Below, one piece after another: positions 20,002 through 31,214 of a DNA stretch of 35,033 nt (positions within the stretch are counted from its first letter, which is position 1; each line of letters begins with the position of its first letter). A program made the translations under genes and the position numbers. Below the pieces are notes generated by a model. That model had not been told where the DNA came from. It did no database searches and saw nothing but the letters and a program-made list of their open reading frames with translations. Source of the DNA: Nemertoderma westbladi (Eukaryota > Xenacoelomorpha > Nemertodermatida > Nemertodermatidae). The stretch is from assembly GCA_032718475.1 (NCBI GenBank), contig JAUCBJ010005424.1, forward strand, positions 1 to 35,033, written 5' to 3'.

Positions 20002-20255
20002 GCAAGTAAGCAAAGCAAACAGTCGGCCAAGGCCGGAAGCGATACGAAAGCTCCGCTTTTGATAGCTGCTACCCGAGGGTTTGGGTAGGCGCTACTCCTA
20101 TACCTTGTTTTGCTCCCAGCAATTTACTGGTTAAAAAAAAAAATGTTCTCATTTTATCGAGCCCATTTTATGAAAGGCAGAGTGGACCCTGGCGGGGATA
20201 AACCTAAAACCAATAGAATGTAGGCCCGGTGCTCAACCAACTGAGCTACCCCGCC
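20002..20255 (-). mobile_element. tRNA-derived SINE, complete insertion
   Basis: 254 bp between 12-bp direct repeats. On the minus strand it starts exactly with GGCGGGGTAGCTCAGTTGGT: a 7-nt acceptor-like start, a D-stem GCTC/GAGC and an A-box. A degenerate B-box (aggtttatcccc) follows, and CCCCGCC pairs with the first 7 nt. The body continues tccactctgcctttcat and cgataaaatgagaac, then a run of T. The anticodon and T-arms do not fold properly, so it is a SINE head, not a tRNA gene. A 3' half with gctttgcttacttgc ends the element. Confidence 0.85.
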
Positions 20256-20267
20256 TTGTCCTATACA
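20256..20267. repeat. SINE target-site duplication TTGTCCTATACA, right copy
   Basis: Matches 19990-20001; the SINE's first base (minus strand) is at 20255. Confidence 0.9.
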
Positions 20268-20399
20268 TGTCCACAATAATGGGGTGAATGAGGTCCAAAC
20301 ACTCAGGAATTCTAAAGACCTCAGGGGCAAGCTCCACTGGCACGATTGACGGCAGCACAAAGGATGTACCTACCACCTGTTGCTGCATAGACCATACAG

Positions 20400-22159
20400 C
20401 CAACACAGATTAAATAATTGATTATCTCTTAGCTATTATTAATTGATTAGTAATTAGGACCCCTATCGTTCTGGGATAAGGGGACCCCATTGGTTATCGG
20501 CTAATCTAAGGACCCAAATACTTGGCTACAGGGGTATAAGTCCTGACCACGTGGTAACATACCATTGGCTGGTCAGGAGTAGAGAGCTCTAATTTGGTAT
20601 GAGGGGAGGGTCAGTAATTAGTTAGGAGATGGATGAACACAGTAAGAGAAATCTGGTTGATCTGCGTCTTGGGTGACTATTGAAGCTTCGGATATTACTG
20701 CCTTAATACAAACATCAGTGGGTGACTGACTGTCTGGGGTCGACAGAATTACTCGATTATTATTTTGAAAACAAGGACATCTCAATAATAATACATAAAT
20801 ATAATTTTTTATTATATTGATTAACAATTAAACATTTCTAAATTATTGTTACAATAACAATAATTAATATAATAAATAAGTAAACTGAATTAACTTATCT
20901 ACTGTAAAATAACACTGTCAACATAGAGTATAATTTTTTGGAAACAACATGTATATTTATATAATATTATATCTACACAAATCAGCACAAATAAAGATGA
21001 CACCTTCGGAATATATATTTATAATATACAAATTGTAGTTATAAATAGGAAACCATCCCAATGATAGAACCGTATGATAGAATACGTATACAAATACTGT
21101 ATTATGCAATGTTAGTTAGATTATCATTGAATTTTATTTTGAGTCGATACGAAACAAATTATAAAGCGAGTATTACATGACCTTAACTACTATTGACCAA
21201 TTCTATAACTGGGGTCTTTTTCTTTTAAACAAGAATTATATTATTGTACTGATTGGGATGAGCAAACATTTTTGAATTCTCTTATCGAGAAAATGAAACA
21301 TCCTTGTCCTATAAAATTGTCATCTCGGTCTATTTCTCAACAATGTTTTCATGAAATTATGTTTCATATAGATTGATGACAGATATTTGCAGATAATGCG
21401 CACATTCTGTCCGCAATTAAAAAGTAATCTCCAAAGCATTTTAACCTAATCGCAACTGAAATTAACTTTTGTTTATTGTTTTGGTTAGAAAAAAACAGAC
21501 ACTTTAACGTTATCTTACAATTAATATTTTAAATTAAGTTTTTAAATCCACTAAACACACATTTTTGTGTTAGAGGTGACTTTGCCCCATTAAATCTATT
21601 TTTGATGGTATAAGGGTCTCGTGATTGTGTTTTTGCCAACTGCGATATTATCTGAACTATTTCATATGACTAATTGCATTGGCAATATTCAGAGATATGC
21701 AACAATGTTTGTCGGATTAATAATATGAAAGCTTCCGAAAATTTATAATTTTTGAGGTCTTCGATTAAATCTAAAATTATACTCAGTAATTTTATATTTA
21801 GATATAAAACCAAATCAATATACAATCCATATTTAAAATATATATAAAACATTTATCCAGGAATATTTGCCGTATTAGAAATGTATTCCTGCTACTGACT
21901 CCGCCATATCCCTCGAACTAAATAATAATGGTTACAATGTTACCAATTTTCCAATCGATATAGAATTAAATATTGAACACCACCAAATATATTCCATATA
22001 AAATATTCAAAAACTTGATACTAAAAACTAAAAACTTGATACTTAATGTAAACAATTTCATTGCAGAACAAAAATACGTCATTTAAGTATTTTCAACGTA
22101 AAGAATTCGCGATATAATTAGTGTTTTATAAATTGATTTATTTTGACACTCTATTTGCA
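20400..22159. other. AT-rich intergenic spacer
   Basis: No gene recognised. Minus-strand ORFs of 60-70 codons here have no domain signal. At 21471-21489 gtttattgttttggttaga is an exact reverse complement of part of the 68-bp minisatellite unit at 17.8-18.6 kb. Confidence 0.5.
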
Positions 22160-23052
22160 CCCACCATCACCCTTACAACCATATTTAGCAAGTAGGATCC
22201 CCCCCCACCCCTCCCAACCCTAATTATTTTCAAATTTCAATCATGTACTACACAATTTGGTATGATGATAGCAACTTTTATTACTGGTGGCAGGGCGGGA
22301 TTTTTAAATTTCTGTGCTATTTCGATACATACAACCGTTTAAAATACCATTTGGCAATACTGTATATATCCACCTCCGTCGTCTTTATTTTTCGTCGTTG
22401 GAATGTAATCTAGATATCATTAAAACGTCTTTATCTGCAGATTCAGAATCTGAAAACAGTTTTCAATTTCACCAATAACTTCCGCAGATATTAGCAAAAT
22501 TCAAAGGTATACATTTAGACACGTGAATAGATATAATTATAATGTATTTTTTACTCAATTCTAGAATATAAATTAGGCGCGAAATGAAGAAAGAAGATGG
22601 AGAGTTTTAAAAGCTGAACTAAATAATAATTAATATTCTAGAATAAAGACAAAAAAAAACATTAGAAATAGCGATTTACGTTTCAAAATTGACACCTTAG
22701 TATTTTGATAATATCTTTGGCAATTTTTTGTGAAACTTAAAACGGGTTTCAGATTCGGAATCTGCAGATGAAAGCGGTTCTAATGATATGTATATTCATT
22801 CCAAAGACGAAAAATAGAGCCGACTTAGATGGTTAAATATTGCAAAAAATAGGTTTTTTAACGGCTTGTTGTATCGAAATAGCACATAAATTGAAAATTC
22901 AGGCTCCGCCAGCAGTATCAAAAGTTGACAAACTATCATCATACCGAATTACCTGGTATTTGTTTTAAATTTGAAAAAAAATTGGGGTTGGGGGGGGGGG
23001 GGGGGGGGGGGGAGGATTGCTAAAAATGGGTGTTGTTTTAAGAGAGATGGTA
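22160..23052. repeat. Long imperfect palindrome (~0.9 kb foldback)
   Basis: The left arm 22160-22575 aligns along its length with the reverse complement of 22629-23052. Anchors are tagcaa next to a C-rich/G-rich block, cggtatgatgatag / ggtatgatgatag, tgtgctatttcgataca, tttttcgtc-ttggaatg, atctgcagattcngaatctg, and ttctagaatat-aatta close to the centre. The arms differ by many substitutions and small indels; the loop is about 50 bp. The right arm carries a 23-base G run (22990-23012). No coding capacity. Confidence 0.85.
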
Positions 23053-23960
23053 ATTATTTTATTTAATTAATTTATTATTATTATTTTATTAAGGTAATTT
23101 ATTTTTGGTAATAAACATAGGGGAGTTAAGATATATCTATATTATACCTTGAACTGTGGCAAACATTTTGATATTATTGTTTAGACATAACTGACATAAC
23201 ATATATATTTTTGCCTTACTAGAAATATTAACATAGTATGCTCTATGTTATAATCTAAATGCTATATAATCTACACATACCGGTACTGTACAGTATAGCT
23301 TGCTAAATAACCTAAACCACGAATAATAACAAGTTATCATCATTTAATCTTAAAAGAAGTTATACAGATTACAAGTATAATATTCATATTATTTAATTAC
23401 AAAAAAAATATATTTTTGTTCTTGAATATTAATATTATATAGAATAGTTATATTCAGTTTAAATATTAAATATCTAATATTAGTTCTGTTTCATTTCAGT
23501 TTGTATGGCCTAGTTTTTAATAAATGATTCGATAGCCCTATTCAAAAACTTCAACATTCTAATTTTGCTTGGCTTTATTTACATTGCAAAAATATTAAAA
23601 ATAATAATTCTTAACCGTGTGATAACCAATAGACAGTAGACCTATTAAGTGATTGGACTCAAATGGATACAGCATTTGAAAGCGATTTGTTTTATGTTAT
23701 AACTTAGGTCGTAATAATGTTGCTGAGTACTATAATACTTATTAAAGCTAATAACACAATATACTATGTAACATACAGCAAATCACAGTTTGAAAAATTG
23801 CGCTAAAAATAGCCAAATTGAATATTACACAGTACGTTAAGTATATCATAGCGGACATCTTGAAATACATTCAAATTATCCATCATCCATATAATTAATT
23901 GAATTATATATTGTAACATTTTTAAATTTTCCCTTATCGTAATTTAGTTTAAGTTTAATT
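23053..23960 (-). other. 3' UTR / downstream region of the synaptotagmin gene
   Basis: AT-rich, no ORF. On the minus strand AATAAA at 23578-23573 is about 385 nt downstream of the stop and is a reasonable polyadenylation signal; other candidates exist in this AT-rich DNA. Confidence 0.4.
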
Positions 23961-24331
23961 TTAAGATTTAATTTTATGCCACATAGCTGTATTAACTCTT
24001 GGCTTTGATAACATATCATTCCAGTGTTGCATGGCAACTATCCCGCTTTTTCGACCAATTACAACGTCGCCTATCGTATCATTACGCATCAATGCATCTT
24101 TGTCCATAATTTTGATGTTAAAGTGTGTGTCCTTAACCCGATCAAAGGGAACATCAAATATAAACTGTTCGTTATACACTGGGTTCAACTCTTTGTATTT
24201 AGTGGTTGTTTTTCTCTTTTCTGTTTTCCGATCTGCGTAAACCTGCCATATCTTCACGTAAGGGTCAGACGCGCCCCCTATATCCATGGGTTTTAGATTG
24301 CGACATTTAATGATGACGATTGTTAATTTAC
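23961..24331 (-). CDS. Synaptotagmin, last coding exon (C2B domain)
   Basis: Acceptor ...acccag at 24332; the exon starts with GT, completing a Gly codon split after the first base of the previous exon, and runs to a TAA. It encodes KLTIVIIKCRNLKPMDIGGA, SDPYVKIWQVYADRK, NPVYNEQFIFDVP, IKIMDKDALMRNDTIGD and a C-terminal MWHKIKS. The five Asp ligands for Ca2+ expected of a C2B domain are in place (PMD, SDP, MDKD, ND). The WHxL motif near the end of synaptotagmin C2B appears as WHKI. Known role: Ca2+ sensor that binds SNAREs and acidic membranes in exocytosis. Confidence 0.93.
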
Positions 24332-24474
24332 CTGGGTTGGAAATAACAATAAATTTAATATACTGTAAACAAGATTCGTATTCTTATATCTTCATTAGTC
24401 AGAGAACAAACAGTATCACATAAGATGACTAAGATTAGAACAGGTAAACAACCCATACAAAAAAAAGTAAAAGT

Positions 24475-24735
24475 TTTCTTCGGCCGTTAGATCAGGGATT
24501 TCGCACGAAGTCTGACGACTTATTTCCAGTGCGGTCCCCCCAGAACTATACTCCCCAGAGTAAACTCCAGTACTCATTTAGCTACCACTTAAAGATGCAA
24601 GGCTATGCGACATGGCTGGTCCATTGAAAGCATTTGCGCCGAAAGGGAAACTGCCCTTGCCAATGCATTGAACCGACGACCTCCGCTCACATGTGAATTC
24701 ATCGCAACAACTCGCACTACGACAATATACAAAGG
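24475..24735. repeat. Possible SINE in a synaptotagmin intron
   Basis: A GC-richer block stands out in the AT-rich intron. On the minus strand gtgagcggaggtcgtcggttcaatgca looks like a degraded tRNA-type B-box region, followed by gcaagggcagtttccctttcggcg. No flanking duplication was identified, so the assignment is tentative. Confidence 0.3.
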
Positions 24736-24930
24736 TAGAATTTAAATACTGGTTGAAAGTAAAAGTCTGAATACAAAGTTGGCCTATAATATTTCATACT
24801 CTTTTGTTCAGAATTAATAGAAAATTGGTGCTATAAAAAACACCAAGATGATATACTACTACTTAAAAGTGTGAGAATAATATCAACTTTACAATTTATA
24901 ATTCGGAATAATAATACATTTCCTACCAAC

Positions 24931-25078
24931 CTGTTATTGGGTTGTAACACAATGAGAACAATATATCACCACGTTGATCTCTGTGTCTACTTATGGGGTT
25001 CAGATCTTTCCAAATCTCCATAGGTTTAGTCAGATCTAATTCCGATATAGGGATATTTACTTCTCCAATCGAATCATC
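24931..25078 (-). CDS. Synaptotagmin exon (end of C2A, start of C2B)
   Basis: 148 nt; acceptor cttcgtcaag at 25079, donor acag|gttggt at 24930. It encodes DDSIGEVNIPISELDLTKPM, EIWKDLNP, RGDILFSLCYNPIT plus one base of a Gly codon. DDSIGE holds the last Asp ligand of C2A, and GDILFSLCYNP is the conserved start of C2B. The IWKDLNP segment is most like synaptotagmin-7 of the families I know. Confidence 0.92.
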
Positions 25079-25578
25079 CTTGACGAAGAAAAATAATCAG
25101 AATCAATATCATCCTTATTTTATTTTTTGATACAATCCTAAAAATTTCGGTATATAAATAAATTCCGCCCTGTATCTGGAAAATAATAATTTAAAATAAA
25201 TATAAATAGTTATATTAAAATCGAATATGAATCAATTTAATCTTGAACACGTCTCCTAGAGCAATATTCAGATATATTCAGATATAATATCAGTATATTA
25301 TTTTATATTGTTTTTGTTAACTAATCAGCCCGCTGCACTCTGGCGAGTAAATCGCAACCCAGCAAATTAATCAATCGCTTAGAAACAAGAAATTCTAGAA
25401 CACGTATTGAGTATTCCCCATTATTCTAGAGTACATGATCTCCATTGTATGATAAGTGGAATATTGTTTCCGTTATATTAGTATTAGTATAATGCTTAAA
25501 ACAAAAATTTCCTAATTAAACCTCCGGAAAAGCCGCCGATGAGATGACATAATGAAACAAAATGGGGTGCACTCGGGT

Positions 25579-26158
25579 CCCACACCCACACCCACTCACA
25601 CATACTCACACTCACACTCACACTCACACCCCCACCCCCACTCACACTCACACCCTCACCCCCACACCCACTCACACCCCCACCCCTACCCCCACCCCCC
25701 ACCCCCCACACCCACACTAACGCTCACACTCACACCCACACTCACCACACCCACACCCACACCCACACCCACACCCACACCCACACCCACACCCACACCC
25801 ACACCCACACCCACACCCACACCCACACCCACACCCACACCCCACACCCACACCCACACCCACACCCACCCCACACCCACACCACACCCACACCCACACC
25901 CACACCCACACCCACACCCACACCCACACCCACACCCACACCCACACCCACACCCACACCCACACCCACACCCACACCCACACCCACACCCACACCCACA
26001 CCCACACCCACACCCACACCCACACCCACACCCACACCCACACCCACACCCACACCCACACCCACACCCACACCCACACCCACACCCACACCCACACCCA
26101 CACCCACACCCACACCCCACCCACACCCACACCCACACCCACACCCACACCCACACTC
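25579..26158. repeat. (CACACC)n hexanucleotide array in a synaptotagmin intron
   Basis: From about 25744 to 26157 almost pure CACACC, with a few length breaks (around 25839, 25868, 25881 and 26114). From 25579 to 25743 it is a mixed array of CACTCA, CACCCC and CACACC. On the transcribed (minus) strand the RNA is G-rich, (GGUGUG)n. Open frames in all six readings here (His/Pro, Thr/Pro, Val/Trp, Cys/Gly) are repeat artefacts. Confidence 0.97.
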
Positions 26159-26176
26159 ACTCACAATCACACTCAC

Positions 26177-26314
26177 CTTGCTAAATCGATCTTTGTCAAA
26201 AACTTTTAGATGGAGAACCCTCTTCTGTAGCTTCTCATATTTAAATTCCGTGAAATAAAATGTCTCATTCCATGTTGGGTTTAAGTTCTTCCATTTAACA
26301 GTTGTCTCTAATTT
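26177..26314 (-). CDS. Synaptotagmin exon (middle of C2A)
   Basis: 138 nt = 46 codons, phase 0 at both ends. Acceptor tgttttag at 26315, donor AAG|gtgagt at 26176. It encodes [56 protein letters not shown] and the F-D-K-D-R-F-S Ca2+ loop are typical of C2A. The donor is a strong consensus but is followed within about 20 bp by the hexanucleotide array. Confidence 0.93.
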
Positions 26315-27296
26315 CTAAAACAAATATGCGTATCAATGGAAACCCACTTGAGATACCCATGAAATCTGTGAAATTTTCAATAAAAATAATTTAGCCCTAA
26401 TGTAGAGGTACTGGAGCCTCATTCTAGGATATGTTAATTGTGTCAATACGCATAAGCAATTAGGGCTGTATTTGATATGGGCGGCAAGAAGAAAAATTAC
26501 CTCAATATTGAAACTAGTTTTAAAAAAACTACTGATATTATGACGTCATTATTGGCGCAAATATGCATCAACTACTATTTTTAATTATTAAATATTCTTA
26601 ATGAATAATATTCTTAATGAATTATTATATATTTTAATTTTACGATAATAAGTATTAATTAATAAGTATTTCAGAAAGGTGGTAGTTAGAATGTTTCGAA
26701 AGTTTATTTTTAATCTATTAATCACGCATATGCATCACTGACAATATGTCAAAAATTCACGAATGAGACATGTGAGTCTCTGACTCAACTTCTGAGGTCG
26801 GACCTTCGAAAAATGGCCACTGAAGCTATTTCTGAGATGAGAAAAATATTTCTTATCTTGAAGTGAAAACTCCAACTCAAATAACATCGGAAAAAAGTTA
26901 TTAGAAAGACATATTATATTTGGCAATGCCACTTATGTTATAGTGACTTAGAAAATGTTAATAATCAATTCAATTTTATAATTAACATTTGATTTTGTTA
27001 TAAAACTATATTTAACTTACTCTTTTTCCTTTTTAATAATAATAGTAATAATAATATATTTTATTTCATCCATGCAGGGTCATAGAGGGTTAAAAAGCAC
27101 CCTAAGCACAGTATAAAATTATTAACATAAAAGAATACATATTCAAATAATATCTGTCATGTACTATAAGTATTTATATAAAATTATATATATTATTATT
27201 TGTCAATAATAATAATGAGTGATAACTATTTATCTTAAATATGAAACTTAAATATTGTTATTGAACTATCTTGTAATATATATAAGGAAATTTAAC
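26315..27296 (-). other. Synaptotagmin intron, AT-rich
   Basis: GT (27296) to AG (26315). Nothing else recognised; a 65-codon minus-strand ORF (26735-26932) has no domain. cattcttaatgaataatattcttaatgaat around 26592 is a local short duplication. Confidence 0.8.
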
Positions 27297-27514
27297 CTGT
27301 TTTTTATCGGGGAGTAATTGAACTCTAACATAGGGATCAGACGTTCCACCAGTGTCTTTGGGGGGCAATTCTTTGGCTTCGTAAATCTTTATTGTCAAAA
27401 TTTCCTGAGCGAAATCGTAATGGAGTCCAAACTTCATTTTTCCACAGTAGTCGACTGGTTTCTCTACCTCGTTAGGTTTTAGTCCTAACATGTCAGCAAG
27501 TCGGCTTGTTACAC
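27297..27514 (-). CDS. Synaptotagmin exon (linker and start of C2A)
   Basis: 218 nt; acceptor tatatttag at 27515, donor CAG|gttaaa at 27296. It encodes a short linker (VTSRLADMLGLKPNEVEKPV), then KMKFGLHYDF, LTIKIYEAKELPPKDTGG and TSDPYVRVQLLPDKKQ, i.e. the beginning of a C2A domain with its first two Asp ligands (KD, SDP). The Met in the ORF (27491) is internal; the first codon is split with an upstream exon. Upstream exons (luminal/TM/linker) are not in the next 300 bp. They probably lie to the right, beyond the LINE or outside the window. LPPKDTGGTSDP and LLPDKK favour a Syt7-like member, but 1/2/7 types cannot be fully separated on C2 sequence by eye. Confidence 0.92.
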
Positions 27515-28332
27515 CTAAATATACAATATTCCCAATAATATAAGGACATCTTCCCCAAAGGTCTGTAAGAAGCTTTATTTGTTGTTTGTCTTTCCCCTGT
27601 CTATCTAAATACGAGAGCTTGGAACATATTTGGTAATTATGGTAATTATGTTCATTATTTAATTATTAATTACAGTTTTATTATTTTCCAAACTTGTAAC
27701 ATTACTCAACGCCGTTAGTATTAACAGCGAGTTGTTATTTAGCACTTTACAACTTTTGAGGACATTACAGCATTGTATTGGCCTGTGCATTTAGTATTGT
27801 ATTGGTGTAGTAATGTCCCTTGTTTATGTTTATGTGGTAACCAAATGAGGGCGTGACTTTACAATCACATGAGCTGCACAGCCAATGGTGGGTCATGTCC
27901 GCCAGAGTGGATATGGGTGATGGGCCTCATATCTGACTCCACTGCGACACCCACCCTGTGGAACGGCAAACCAGGGTGTGGTATTTGCCCCGAGAGCTGA
28001 TTCGGCAAAAAAGCACCCCCCAACCACTCCCACTATGGATTACATTAGTAATGCGGAGAGGTCCGGCCACTAGAGGCCAGTGGAATTACCGGACACAATC
28101 GGCCTCACAGGCGTCAGTTATCTCCTGACCGGCTGCCTGTCTCACCCCCTACTGGAGAGAGAGAAGCCAACAATTCTTAGAGTCCCTTTCCTGATGACCT
28201 TTCTGGCACAAACCCTGGGTCACCACGGAGGCCAGATTGTGAGGGGGAGAGGGATTCTGGAGTTGGAGGCTACTCTCATGTTCCACCCCGACCAACAAAG
28301 CCATTGGTGAATCTGAGGCAAGTCACTAGACT

Positions 28333-31185
28333 AGCCTCAGTAAACACCCTAACACTCGGGTCCCCTATGCGACAAGGTGAGCTGACTGCCTTGGCAGATA
28401 AGCTTTCTCTTAGCGCAGTGGGTGTTCATGAGCACCGAATGCAGACTGGACATGCTAAGGGGTTCTGATTAAGGACATGGGGGGCGGTTGGCGACTCGCC
28501 CTTGCGTCAGCAGATGATAGTGGCAATGGTGGTATTGGTCTATTGATGAATCCAACTGCACATGCAGCATTGGACAAAATAGACCAAATCTCTAACCGCA
28601 TCATCTGTTGTCACTTCTCATGTTCTGGAAGACTGGCTAAGAAGTTTCCTAAGGTGGTTCTGATTGTGTGCTACTCTCCAACTAGTGTTGCCCCTGTAGA
28701 GGAGGTGGAAAATTTCTACCACAATCTACAAGCAGCTACTGATGGAGTGGATCAGCATGCATTCTTAACATTCCTGGGAGACTTTAATGCAAGTCTGCAT
28801 CAATCACCTACATCGCCCTGGGTCTATAGCAATAGTGTCAACCGAAATTCCGTCCACCTTCAGGATTTTATCTCTGGAAATGGATTGTTTTCGGCTGGAA
28901 CCCAGTTCAAGAAGCGAACTGGAGAGCTATGGACTCATAGTGGACCCAGTGGTCACAAGTCCCAGATAGACCATATTCTGTTTCGTAGGAAGTACAGGAG
29001 CTCTATACAAGACTGTAATGCATTTACACTTCGACCCTTCTCCAGTGATCACCGCCTTATTGTGGCCAAGGTAAGACTTAGTCTGCGTGCTAGCAGAACA
29101 ACGAAATCTGCCTTGCCGCGGCATGACTGGTCCTCTCTGTTGCAACAGCCAAGTGTGAGATCCAGCTTCACACTACAGCTGAGCAACAGGTATGAGGTTC
29201 TTGCCTCTGAGGCGGCAGATCACTGTGAGGGCTATACTGCCTTCACAGAAGCAGTTAAGTTAGCAGCTGCAGAAACAGTTCCTGTATACCCTCGAAACAG
29301 GAAAAGGGCCCCCTGGACTGACAACAAAATCCAGAAGTGCCGAAATGACCTATATAAGGCGCAGAAAGAGTCCCGACTCAAACAGACTACAGCAGCCATG
29401 AATGCAGTTAAGGCTGCATCTAGGTCCCTGAACAGGCAGTACTCTGTTAATCTACAGGAGCTAATAAACCAACAGGTTGATGCCATCAATGATGCCGAAG
29501 ACAGCAGGCAATCATCCCAGGCATGGAAATCAATCAACTTGCTTACTGGGCGGAAAAGCCAACCAACCACCAAGGTTAAGGCTGAATCATCAGCCGATCG
29601 CCTCAATGGTTGGAAGGCCCACTTTGAAAAGCTCCTCAATAATGACAGTGTATTGCCTGATAACTTTATAGAAGTAAAAGTGTCTGAGTCTGTACTCCCA
29701 GATATTCCCATTGGCGATATCTCCTTTGCAGAAGTGAAGGCTGCTGCAAAGAGCATTAAGACCAATCGTGCCAGTGGAGTAGATGCTGTTCCCCCTGAGG
29801 TCTTTAAAATACCTGAGTGTTTAAAGCTCATCTATCCCATCATAGTAGACATGTACCGAACAACAAGAGTCCCACAAGAAATGAAAACAAATAAGTTGGT
29901 GCCAGTTCCCAAGAAGGGCAACCTAACACTCTATGGTTCTTTTCGGGGAATCTCATTGATCTCGATTGCTGCAAAGCTACACAATAGAATTCTATTAAAT
30001 CGCATCAGGGATCCCATTGAGAGACTGCTCCGTGGAAATCAGAATGGGTTCCGTAAAGGTCGTGGGACCATGGAACCCATTTTGGCACTTAGAAGGATAA
30101 TTGAAGAGTTATCAAAAAAGAAAGACAGGCATCTGGCTGTTATCTTTGTTGACTTCTTCAAGGCCTTTGATTCAGTCTCCCGCTCACGTATGTTCAGCAT
30201 ACTTTCATTATATGGGATTCCTGATGAAATTATTGCAGCAATCAGATCAGTATACGATGGTTCGACAACATTTGTGTCTACTGTTGAAGGTGACACAGAA
30301 CCATTTGAAGTGTTATGGGGCGTCCTCCAGGGAGACACTTGCACCATTCTTTTTCATAATTGTGTTTGACTAGATCATCATAATGATGATGGGGTGATGA
30401 TAACTCCACCTACTGGCTCCAGAAGTCGAGGAAATCCTGCCAAGTACCTAACTGATCTAGACTTTGCTGAAGACTTAGGAGTACTCTCAGAATCACTAGA
30501 GGGAGCCCAACGGCTCCTCAGCTCATTAGAACATGCTGCTTATAGTTTTGGTCTTTTTATTAACTCCAGAAAGACCAAAATTTTCACAGTTAACTTTGAA
30601 AGTTCTCAGCAAGTCTCTGATCGGATGAGCATAAGCTCAAAGGATGGTATGCTTGAGCATGTGGACGACTTCTGTTACCTGGGATCATGGATCCGGAAGT
30701 CAGGTGAGGACCTTCGAATACGTAAGGGAGAGGCATGGGCAGCCTTGAATAGGCTTTCCAGGATTTGGAAGTTACCGAGAATTAATAGGAAACTTAAGGT
30801 CCGATTATTTAGAGCAGCAGTAGTTCCAGTACTCCTCTATGGGAGTCCATGCTGGACTCTAACTGCTGAGGACACCAAATCTCTGGATGGCACATTCACA
30901 AGAATGCTACGCCGGGTTCATTGTGTCAAGTACAATGCACACATCTCCAACCAGACACTATACCGCTTTGCAGGACATTGCTTTCACCATGGGGACCAGC
31001 CAGTGCATAATCTTGTACTTTGGCAGCCTCATGGAGTGAATAAGCATGGTGGACAGCCCATGACTTTCTTGAGACGCATCTTAAAGGACACTGGTCGTGA
31101 AGATGCGGATGATCTAGCAAATTTCATGGGTGATAGGGGGTTGTGGCGGCGCAATTTTGTCGACAAGCCGGCACAGCATTCTTAA
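28333..31185 (+). pseudogene. LINE endonuclease-reverse transcriptase ORF, broken
   Basis: The endonuclease starts in frame at about 28340: VNTLTLGSPMRQGELTALAD, then VGVHEHRMQ (catalytic Glu). After a one-base frameshift near 28465 it continues in 28477-30369: LALASADDSGNGGIGLLMNP, VVLIVCYSPTS, FLGDFNASLHQ (Asp/Asn) and FSSDHRLIVAKV (Asp/His). RT follows from about 29690: RASGVDAVPPEVFKI, PKKGNLTLYGSFRGISL, GFRKGRGTMEPILALRR, VIFVDFFKAFDSVSRS, VLWGVLQGDT. A 2-bp loss at about 30339 and a ~20-bp loss at about 30370 relative to the 13-kb copy break the frame. 30394-31185 then carries LDFAEDLG (catalytic FADD changed to FAED), GLFINSRKTKI, WIRKSGEDLRIRKGEAW, VLLYGSPCWTLT and NLVLWQPHGVNKHGG. 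Dead copy. Confidence 0.88.
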
Positions 31186-31214
31186 AAATGCAGCTGCAAT
31201 GCAGCATGCCGACA

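Larger units (their letters stand above)
19497..20352 (-). mobile_element. LINE fragment interrupted by a nested SINE
   Basis: Two blocks of the same LINE family on the minus strand. 20352-20256 matches the region before and at the start of RT (cctgaggtcttt... to gtggacatgtataggacaa). After the SINE, 19999-19955 continues it (gggagtccctcaagaa, aaaacaaataag), then jumps by an internal deletion to the C-terminal region (cttgggatcatggatccg...). Blocks VLLYGSPCWALT, RMLRRVHCVKYNAHISNQT and NLVLWQPHGVNKHGG are readable. It ends abruptly at ggtggaca near 19497. It retains about 20 residues between SNQT and RFAG that the 31-kb copy has lost. Confidence 0.85.

Noticed and set aside
20180-20255. Functional tRNA gene on the minus strand
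   Set aside because: Acceptor and D-stems pair, but the anticodon and T-arms do not, the B-box is degenerate, and the sequence continues into a SINE body bounded by target duplications.
25744-26157. CACACC array considered as telomeric or subtelomeric
   Set aside because: Animal telomeres are TTAGGG-type, and the array lies between two confirmed synaptotagmin exons.
25552-26184. Long open frames in several readings (210, 156, 147 and 144 codons) over the CACACC array
   Set aside because: All are translations of a hexanucleotide repeat lying in an intron; open in many frames at once and without any non-repeat domain.
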